NCBI RefSeq assembly: GCF_019393635.1
Contig: NC_057866.1
Coordinates: 1,871,001 to 1,935,000, forward strand
Origin: Dromiciops gliroides
Lineage: Eukaryota > Chordata > Mammalia > Microbiotheria > Microbiotheriidae
Length of the DNA stretch: 64,000 bases
Direction: 5' to 3'
Below are positions 55,431 through 64,000 of the stretch, piece by piece; positions within the stretch are counted from its first letter, which is position 1, and each line of letters starts with the position of its first letter. The notes beneath the pieces are model-generated. The model did no database searches, was not told the origin of the DNA, and saw only the letters and a program-made list of their open reading frames with translations. Position numbers and translations under genes: made by a program.

Positions 55431-56099
55431 GTTGGCAGGTGATGAGCACACACAATAAAACAACGAACAAAGTCTGGATTGGATTGGACTTGGGCACACA
55501 GTAAGGAAGGTGGCCGCCAACAGCAGCCCCCCTCCTCCAGCTGGGCCTGCCCAGAAGGGCCTAGAAGAGCCAATGAGATCCGATTTGTGAAAGCTGGTAT
55601 GTATACAGTAGGCACTACAGAAATGCTGGTTATTACCGTTTGTTATAGTTCGCTCCTCCTCATCCCCTATCACACTCAGTGCCTTCTGCCCCACCCTGCT
55701 CCTCTTCCCCTGCCTCTCACCATGCCAGGGCCCTACTGCAGACAAAAGCCAAGCCCTCTACCTTCTCCTGCCATTCCAGCCCCCCATCCCCCCCAAAAAA
55801 AACCCTTACTCCTATGACAATGTCCTTATCCTTTGAACATCTGTTCAGCTTGAAGAGTTAGGGTTTATTTTGACCAAACTTTCAGGGGGATTATCTGTGA
55901 AGTCCTTCGCTGGCACCTGGCACACACCAGGCACTTCATGGCCATTCGTTCCCTTCCGTCCATTAGAGGAGGGGTTCTTGGGCCTCCTGAGGCCCAGCAC
56001 CCCTTGGGCAGCCTGACCAGGAAGCCTCTGGAGACCCCCCACAACCGGGCTTGAAATGGGAGCCTAAAATGTGGCGGATTACAAAGAGAGCCCACTATT

Positions 56100-56335
56100 C
56101 AGACCGAGGTGTTCTGCAGTCCTTTACAGTGGGGTCTGACTCCGGCCCTATTTGGGGTTTTCATGGTAAAGATACTGGAACAGTTTGCCATGCCCCCCCA
56201 CACCTTATTTTACACATGAGAAAACGTGGGCAAATAAGGCTAAGTGACTTACCAGGGTCACATGGCTAGGAGGCAGGATTTAAATTCAGGTCCTCCTGAC
56301 TCCAGGCCCAGCACTCTATGCACTGTGCCACCAAT
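56100..56335 (-). mobile_element. SINE with RTE-like tail, antisense
   Basis: 'cagtggggtctgactccggc', 'ggaacagtttgccatgcccc' and 'aggtcctcctgactccaggc' are the reversed landmarks of the family seen at 11398 and 35045. Confidence 0.85.
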
Positions 56336-56414
56336 ATTGAAACACGGTTATCAAATATTAAAAAAATCAGTTTGTGGCAGCAGGTTCAGAATCCCTAAAA
56401 GAAAGAAGGGAAGT

Positions 56415-56580
56415 AGGGGCAGCTAGGTAGTACAGTGGATAGAGCACTGGGCCTGGATTCAGGAGTACCTAAATTCAAATCCGGCCTCAGACACTTAATA
56501 CTTACTAGCTGTGTGACCCTGGGCAAGTCACTTAACCCCAATTGCCTCACCAAAAAACCCAAACCAAAACAAAAAAAGAT
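56415..56580 (+). mobile_element. Marsupial tRNA-derived SINE
   Basis: A near-consensus copy from 'ggggcagctaggtagtacag' to 'cccaattgcctcacc' with an A-rich tail. Confidence 0.95.
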
Positions 56581-57974
56581 TTGCAAAAGAATGAAGAGAA
56601 GTCATTTTTTTTTTCAGTCAGTCAGCAAGCATTTAGGACAGTGCTCAGCAATGTAACAGAAAGGTTACAACAGTAAGCAAAAAGGCCAGCCCCTGCCCTC
56701 AAGGTGCTTACATCCTACTGGGGGGGAGGAGGGGAGGAAGCAAGGTGGCAAACTCGGGCGGGGGGGGGGGGGGGGGGAAGGGGGAGGGGGAGGGTTGTCC
56801 TGAAGACCTGAGAAGGCACATTGGCTGAATGGCTGGGTCTGCAGGGAGTGGGGGTCCATGTGAGGGGCAGGCAGAGAGGGCCCCAGCACTCTGGCAGCTT
56901 CCAGTCCATGCTGTGGTTTCTCCGGGGACTCCCATGTTAAGGGTGGGTGCTTACACACAGCCACAGTGCTTGCTACTTTGAAAAACAGCTATTGACTGAG
57001 GCCAAGGACAGGGAGATGGGCTCTCACAGCCTGGACTTTCTAGGATCAAGGCAGGAGGGAAATTCTCGAAGCCCTTGAGGGGCCCTGCCTGATAAGGTGG
57101 GGAAGGGAAAAGAGTGGAGCAGAGCACTTTCTAGGACCCCTTCTCCCACCTGGGAGGACGAGGAGACAGGTAAAGGTCCCTTGAGACTATGGAGAGGCTT
57201 TCTCAAATACCCTGGGGGCTTCTGAACCAGCCAGGAAGAGCTCAGGAGCAACTCTCCCCTCAGTTCCCACCTTCTCTCTCACTGCCCTCCCCACCTCCCC
57301 AAGCTAGGCCATAAAACAGTCTGAGTGATGCCGAGCACACATTCCGCAACTCTGTGTGCAGAGGAACACCTGTTAACTCTCACAGGCGCTTCTACACTGT
57401 CTTCTAAGCAAAGGCTGGGCAGTGAAAGAACTGTCACAACACAGAGGCCACATCCACAGCCTGCTATCAAGGGGCTTGGGACACCAGAGGCAAATCCCCA
57501 GAGCCTGAATAAGGCCGGGAGGAAGCCGACTGGGCCCATCATCCTGCAGACACCAAGTGCAGCTGATGACACACGGCTTGCAGCCCCCACCCGGGCTCTC
57601 CAAGTGTGGCCCCCATCCCTTGGGCCAACTCAATGCTGTCTGTCTGCCTGTACCGGGCTTGCAGTTCCCAGTTAGTCTATGACGTGGAGAGCGACCTGGC
57701 ATTGCTCTGCTCTCTCAAGGCCTCCTCTGGCCTCAGTCACAGAGCAGGGCAGGAAGCAGAACCCCTTGCAGGAGCAGCTGCGGGGCACAATGTCATCCCA
57801 CACAATGACAGTGGGGAAGGCTGGAAGGGGCAGCTGGTTAAAGGTGGAAACGAATGGATGAAAGAGTAAATCAGGCCAGCAATCCAAAGACAGTGCCCTC
57901 AGAGGGTTCTTGCAATGACAGTCCCAAGGCATTGGGGCCAGTGATGAGAAGATAAACCATTACAAGCTTCCCCT

Positions 57975-58140
57975 GGATGGTGGCTAGGGGGCAGCACAGG
58001 GCACAGAGCACGGGGTCCGGAGTCAGGAAGACAGGAGTCCCAGTCCAGCCTCAGACACTTCCTGCTTGTGTGACTCTGGGCAAGTCACTTATCCCCTGAC
58101 TCAATTTCTTCATCTCCATCTATAAAATGGCAGGTACCTA
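57975..58140 (+). mobile_element. Diverged marsupial SINE
   Basis: 'agcctcagacacttcctgct' and 'tgtgactctgggcaagtcac' are preserved, and the head is changed. Confidence 0.85.
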
Positions 58141-60004
58141 ATCAATGCTGAATAACTGGGTGGGTGATGGCACCACCTGCCACGCCAAGGGAAGCGACAG
58201 TCATGGGGCAGCAAGTTCCCATCAGACACCCAGCTCCATGGCCCTGGGTGCAGGACTGTGCCCATTTTAAAAGAATGAGGACCTGCAGATGGATTGGTCA
58301 CACTGGCATCAGCAGAGAGAATGAGAAAGGCGACAAGAGAAGGCCAGGGCACCGATGGCACCAAGCAAACAAATGCAGTGTCTGAGAGTCACCAGCCGCC
58401 ACCCTATCTGCATCCATTGGCAAATGGCCGGGCATCCATCCCGGCCCTCTCCTTGGCTTCTCTTGCTGCTTCCCATGGGCACCAGATAGCAGCTACATCA
58501 CAGCATGCGGCCTGCCCCAAAAGAGAAGAGGCTCCCCAAGGGCAGGGCCTGGCATCTCCACAGCTTCACCTGCTCTCTAAGCTCCCTGGGAACACTACTG
58601 TGAGCCAGCACTCTGCCTCTAACCCCAAGCCTCCCATCTGGGCCTGACTCTGCAGGAGTCATGGCACTCAGCAAGACCCTTGTCCCACCAAGCTGAAAGA
58701 CCACGTGGAGCCTGGCACACGGGTGACCGGTCAGGGGCACGTCTTTAGTCCCTTTGGCACACTTCTGGGAATCATCAAAGAAAATGCTTGTCTACTAAGA
58801 GATCTGCCAGTCAGAAGGCTTTTAAAGTGTACCCATTCTCTTCTTCCCCAAACCGAAGCTGCTAAACCAAGTGGCCATAAGCACAGACACTTGGCTCAGT
58901 CCCACAGGCTCGTTCAGCACTCTCTGACCTGCCCTCTGACCTCACATGGGTGCATACATGTTTTCACCACTTTATGTCAATACTGCCCAGCAGACACAGG
59001 TCAAACAACTCTGGATTTGCAGCCAACTTGGAGAGAACCAATCTGCGCGCAGAGGGCAGTGCCTGCGCCAAGCTTCTTTATTGGGCGAGGTCAGGGCCAG
59101 AAGAGGGAGTAGTCCACGCATGCTAAGCTCCTGGACAGAGGCCGCTATTGAGGAGGCCTGAGTCCCTTCGCTGTGGCTAAGGCTTCTCAGCAAGACCAGG
59201 CAGAATGAGTGTAGACAGGAAAGAGAAAATGCTGTGAATAAACCCAAGAAGGGAACCAGAGACCCACATTCTCTCTTGGCAGATGTCCCTGGGCGCTTCT
59301 CCTTTCCCTTACAGGCCAGTGTCACAAGCACCCCTTACACCCACAGGGATGAGAATATGCTTCTGACAACACACACTCCTGCCTAAGGGATGATGGTCTG
59401 GGGGACAAGGTGTCGTAAGAAAGGGAGGCAATGTCCTTTTTTTCCTGAAGTTGTTCTATTCTTATGGGAAATGATGGTCGTGCTGGGCAATGCATCCTGA
59501 CCTCAGACCAAGCCAACCAATGCATTGTCCTGCTTGCCCCAGCAAGGCACCAAAGCCAATGGAATGGCTGGGATGGTTACAGTGCACACACTGCCACCCC
59601 ACCCTAAAGCCCATTCACTTAGACAAGATGCATGGACCACCACAGCTGCCATCTTTGCAGTGATCTGGTTTACGCACTACAAGAAGGAGAAATAGACACA
59701 ACCCAGCCGGAAAGCCATGCAAGATCTTGAACTAAATTCTGTGAACTTAATTTGTCACTTGGGCTTAAGAAAGTGACTTAAGTAACATTTAAAAGGCTAA
59801 TTGTTCAAAAGTAATGGATGAAAGCAGTTGCAGGAACCAGGGATGTCCAGAGAATGAGAGCAGCCTTGGGGAAGAAACCAGCCTACAGGGTCCTATGCAG
59901 GAGACGGAGTAACTGTGTTCTAGGTAGCATTACTGGGAGAAGAACAACCCATGGATGGCAGGGACAGTGAGCCAGACTTAAGCATAACATCAACACCTCT
60001 CCAT

Positions 60005-60715
60005 ACTATGCCCAAAGGGCTACAGAACTGTGCCTACCTTTTGAGCCAGCAATAGCACCGCCAGGTCTGTATCCCAAAGATATCCCCGAAAGGAGAAAAA
60101 GAACTATTTGTACAAAAAGATTTCTAGCAGCTCTTTTGATGGTGGCTAAGAATTGGAAATCAAAGGAATGCCCGTCAACTGGGGAATGGCTAAACAAGCT
60201 GTGGTAGATGATGGTGATGGAATATTATTGTGCTCTAAGAAATGACAAGCAGGAGGATTTCAGAAAGGCCTGGAAAGATTTCTATGAACTGATGCTGAGT
60301 GAAGTGAGCAGAACCAGAAGAATGTTGTGCACAGAGACAAACAGCAACATTGTTTGATGAAGAGCTGTGAAGGACTTAACTATTCTCAGTAATACCATGA
60401 TTCAAGACAATGTCAACAGACTTATGGTGGAAAATGCTCTCCACACTCAGAAAAAGAACTGTGGAGTCTGAATGCAGATTCAAGCGGGTTATCTCCACTT
60501 TTGTTGTTGTTGTTATTTATTGTTTCTTGAATTTTTTTTCTTTTTGTTCTGATCCTTCTCTTACAACATGACTAATGTGGAAATATGTTTAACGTGATTG
60601 TAACGGATAACCTATATCAAACGGCCTGCTGGCTTTGGAAAGAGGGGAGGGAAGGGAGGGTGGGAGAAAAATTTGGAACTCAAAAAATATCTTTACATGT
60701 AACTGGGAAAAAGAG
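60005..60715 (+). mobile_element. L1 3' end (ORF2 C-terminus and 3'UTR), 5'-truncated
   Basis: 'atgcccaaagggctacagaa', 'ggtctgtatcccaaagatat', 'gaagtgagcagaaccagaag' and 'catgactaatgtggaaatat' are in order of the marsupial L1 3' end. It ends with 'ctttacatgtaactgggaaa'. The ORF2 part is no longer open. Confidence 0.9.
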
Positions 60716-61179
60716 AGGGAGACCAGGAGGCCCCAGCCAGCACCAGCCAGTCCAGAAGCAGCCTGACAACTGCACTGGAGAAAGGCATTTTCTTCATTGT
60801 CATCAGTCTGGACATCTGGCCAAGAAATGGCCTCTCTCTCCCCCAGTGGCCCTGCATACAACAGGCAACCGTGGGACCAAGGACATGGCCTGACAGCAGA
60901 AAGTGACACCAGCCACAGCTGTAGTCCTGTGTTGAAGGGTTGGGAAAGACTCCCATGCCTTTTGTGCTCCCTTGTCATAGGATAAAGCTGGATGGACCTG
61001 TGGGACCATCTCATTCGATACCACCATCCGACACAGAAGGGACAGAGATGGAAGGAAATGAAGTGACTCAAGTGACACCACGGGAGGAGGAAATGCAGGA
61101 GGCTGGGCTTCAGGCATGGGTTTCAAGCTTCCCTAAAGCCAGTGGCCTCTCTAGGAAGCGATTCAAGGCAGTTCAATGA

Positions 61180-62160
61180 GCTCTGATCAGGCGCCTCCTA
61201 TGAGCCAGGCACTGCTGCAAAGCAATGGCAATATAAAGGAAGGCCCAGCCCCCAGGCGAAGGGTGAAACAACCTGCAAACAGCTATGGACAGAGAGAGGA
61301 GAGACAGAGGAGAGATAGGAGAGACATAGGAGAGACAGGAGACACAGGAGAGAGAGACAGAGGAGAGACAGCAGAGAGAGAAAAAGGAGGGGGAGTACAC
61401 CCACACACAATATACACACAATACCCAATGTGCATATACGTGTGTATTATATACATCACAAAAAACATACACATACTACGCATGACATGGACATTGCATG
61501 TATATATGGTGTGCGTGTGTATAAGAGAGAGAGAATCTTTGAGGGAAGGCATCAATAAAAGCTTCTTACAGAAGGTGGTATTTTAACTGTGACTTAAAGA
61601 AAACCAGAAGACAGGGCTAAGGAGGGCATCCCAAGAATGGAAGACTGACAGCAGATCTGCCCAGAGCAGGAAGATGGAGCAGCAAGGAGGCCAGGGTCAC
61701 TGGGCTGCAGCATATGGAGTGGTGACTGGAGTATCAGAAACCTGGGCAGGCAGGAAGGTGCCTGGCTGCAAAGAGCTTGCGAGGCCAGAGGATTCTATAT
61801 TTGATCCTAAGGATGACAAGGAGCCCCTGGCATTTACTAGTGAAGGAACGACACAGCAGGACCCGCGCTTCAGCAAAGCTGCTCTGGAGGCTGGAGGATA
61901 CACTGGGGCAGGGGAGAGGGAAACAGGCAGACCCTCAGTAGCTCCGTCTGCCCCGGGGCCAGAGCCATGTCAGGGCACAGAAGGCAGTGTCTTGGGGGAT
62001 GACTCCTGGGGGTTGGGAGAAGGGCAGTGTCCTCCACAGTAATAGGGAAGGTAGGAGGTGGCGGAGGGTTGGGGTGGCAATAATGAGTTCAGTTTGGGAT
62101 GTAATGAATTTAAAACACCTATTGCACATCCAGTTTGACAGAGGCAACAGGGATTTACAA
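61180..62160. mobile_element. Ancient LINE relic, L3/CR1-like
   Basis: 'ctcctatgagccaggcactg', 'tttaactgtgacttaaagaa' and 'ttgatcctaaggatgacaag' are phrases of an old CR1-type LINE seen across mammals. It shares parts with 296-1110. A purine microsatellite (61290-61390) lies inside. Confidence 0.5.
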
Positions 62161-62754
62161 AGAAAGGCAAAACAGTGGCTGACTTAAAAGAGATCTCATT
62201 GGAATGGAAGGACAAAGTAAAAAGTGGAAGAAAACCCCAGGGAGACCACTCCCAGGGTATACCCTTCCCCCAACCATCACACTGACACAGACTGACTCTG
62301 ACTCTCTGTCCCCAGCCCCCAAATCTCTCCCCTCTCTTATCCTTCTCCCTCCCCTAACCCCTGACCTTAAAGGGCTGTCTGGGCATTAAATACAGACTTT
62401 GTGCTATACTTGGAGAAGGATCTCAGAGGCCTAGGCACTAGGGAGAACAGGCATTGACCAGGAGATGGGCCCCGTCTGGCCCTTATTTCTGGGCCCCTGG
62501 GCTGCTTGTGAAGCCACCAGCCACCGCGTCAGGAGCCTCTCTGGGAATGTCTCCTACGCTAAGCACGCTCAGGCCTCCTTGCACACCACTGCCCAGTACT
62601 GGGCACTGCAGGTAGTGCACAGAGACCTCTTTGGGGCCTTCTGTGTTGTCTGCTCCATGTTGGCAGCTGACCAATAAACACACCAGCACTTGGAGAAAAT
62701 TGCTATCATGATAAAGCCTTCAACATGCAATTTCACCCTTTGAGGTCAGGGGTC

Positions 62755-63150
62755 AAAGGATGAGCACTAAACGTTCAAAAGAGGAATATAAATTACCAAC
62801 CACCACACCCAAAAAGAGTTTTAAATCACCAGTAATAAGAGAAATCAATATTAAAACAACCCCAAGTTCCCCTAACATCCAGCAAATGGGCAATGACAGA
62901 AGACTAGGACAATGAAGGCTGGAGAGGCTACAGGAGGCTAGATAAATGAGTACATTGTTGGTGGAATAGAGAATTGGTCCCACTGACCTGGAGACCATGA
63001 AATCAGACAGCCCCTTCCACTCAGCAATCTCTCTCCCAGGGATGTAATGGGCCTCAAAGAGATCAAAGGCAGAAGGAAAGGGTCTGCAAGTAGAAAGTAA
63101 GTTGGACCCTGTTTGCGCTGACAGTAGAAACAATTTGGAAACTTTAAAGA
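62755..63150 (+). mobile_element. L1 ORF2 fragment (upstream part)
   Basis: 'aaatcaccagtaataagaga' and 'gagtacattgttggtggaat' match the L1 ORF2 stretch that lies just before the part seen at 60005. It is not open. Confidence 0.8.
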
Positions 63151-63179
63151 AGAGAAAAAAGGAGCATACAGTGGCTTTA

Positions 63180-63380
63180 AGTGCTAAGCTTCGATTAAAA
63201 AGTCGTGAGTTGTGGGGCAGCTAGGTGGCACAGTGGATAAAGCAGGGCCCTGGATTCAGGAGGACCTGAGTTCAAATCTGGCCTTGGACACTTGACACTT
63301 ACTAGCTGTGTGACCCTAGGCAAGTCACTTAACCCCCATTGCCCCGCAAAAAAAAAAAAAAAAAAAAAAGTTGTGAGTCC
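63180..63380 (+). mobile_element. Marsupial SINE with target-site duplication
   Basis: 'aaaaagtcgtgagt' (about 63198) and 'aaaaagttgtgagt' (about 63366) flank a complete SINE with about 20 A's. Confidence 0.95.
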
Positions 63381-64000
63381 AGGAAGGACCAAAACATAAT
63401 TGAGTTTGATTGGAAGATCCAGTTAGCTACTGCAAACTAAAGTTAAGTACTGACCAATTTTAAGGTAACTTTAAATTATCTGGTACTCCTACCCACTTCG
63501 TTATAGACCATGTTTTGTTTCCTCTCTAAGACAAAGAGGAAAGCACTGGAATAATTTTGGAGATAAGGGGGAAAGTTGGTAAATTATTCCATGGGAAAAG
63601 ACACAGAAAAAGAGATTTTTCTAGATTCCCCTTAATGTGTAAACTCTCCAGAAAAGAGCTTGGTAGGGGTTTTGAAATTCCTAGACAAGGAATGGTTTTA
63701 CTGAGAATTTATAAGGTTGCTTATTATAGAAGTAATTTGGGGCTACTGGGGAGGAGAGAAGAACGATTAGAAAAACTGCTATGACCATAGGGGAAAGGCA
63801 GCACCCTCCAGGTCAAGGCATTATGGCTGCAGAGCAGAAGTTCGCTAATGTAGATTCGGACTGGGATAGCAATGACCAGGCCCATAGGGGACATATAAGG
63901 GATATAAGGGGATCTTCTTGTGGCAGGAATAAAGGAAGCAGTCCCCAAGTTTAAAAATTTAGATAAAGCTTTATTTATTTATTTATTTTTGTTTTGTTTT
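63380..64000. other. AT-rich segment, LTR-like at its right end
   Basis: The text has no SINE or LINE phrases I know. 'catataagggatataagggg' followed by an AATAAA about 40 bases on and a T-rich end is reminiscent of an LTR, but I cannot name a family or see matching ends. It may be unique sequence. Confidence 0.2.

Larger units (their letters stand above)
55431..64000. other. Region upstream of MOB2
   Basis: I recognise no gene or exon here. It holds SINEs, L1 pieces and an L3-like relic, listed separately. Unique stretches are at 55450-56090, 57000-57960, 58150-60000 and 62170-62740. An upstream non-coding MOB2 exon could be hidden here, but I cannot support one. Confidence 0.6.

Noticed and set aside
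56665-56964. Pro-rich frames on the - strand
   Set aside because: They run through a poly-G tract in three overlapping frames and show no family features.

Overview
The window is nuclear DNA from a marsupial. It is full of the tRNA-headed marsupial SINE that opens 'ggggcagctaggtggcgcag' and ends near 'caagtcacttaacccc'. It also holds CORE-SINE/MIR relics, L2 and L3-like LINE relics, and marsupial L1 pieces. The abundance of the short SINE ending 'caattgcctcaccaaaa' hints at an Australian marsupial, but that is only an inference. Two host genes lie tail to tail, BRSK2 on the + strand and MOB2 on the - strand. As I recall it, this is the gene order of human 11p15.5.

Region 1-9550 is the 3' end of BRSK2, a brain serine/threonine kinase. 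It holds a 48-bp exon (2416-2463) and two alternative last exons. One, at 6209-6417, encodes the long tail beginning SPLSNFF. The other, at 7305-7324, encodes the short tail GIIPQS. Each is preceded by an expanded CT microsatellite in the acceptor's pyrimidine tract. A long 3'UTR with G-rich and AU-rich blocks runs to a poly(A) signal at 9527.

Region 9550-19610 is the intergenic gap, made of SINEs, L2, MIR relics and CA-rich arrays. I see no gene in it.

Region 19615-55000 is MOB2, an activator and regulator of NDR kinases. It has five coding exons (20260-20570, 21576-21700, 28233-28326, 29735-29895, 54830-54861) that join into a 240-residue protein with all four zinc ligands. The first exon sits in a CpG island. 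A sixth, optional 54-bp exon (34190-34243) is predicted here; it would add a strongly basic stretch of 18 residues. The long first intron carries a SUB1/PC4 processed retrocopy (about 31995-32560) that is still open and reads past the ancestral stop. It also carries L1 and HAL1-like copies, several SINEs, an inverted-repeat SINE insertion, and an insertion that consists only of a poly(T) tail between target-site duplications.

Region 55430-64000 lies upstream of MOB2. It holds SINEs, L1 3' and ORF2 pieces and an L3-like relic, and I recognise no gene there.

I found no CRISPR array, defence system, operon or other microbial system. The points most worth following are the regulated BRSK2 tail choice, the candidate basic cassette exon of MOB2, the open SUB1 retrocopy and the unusual retrotransposition products.
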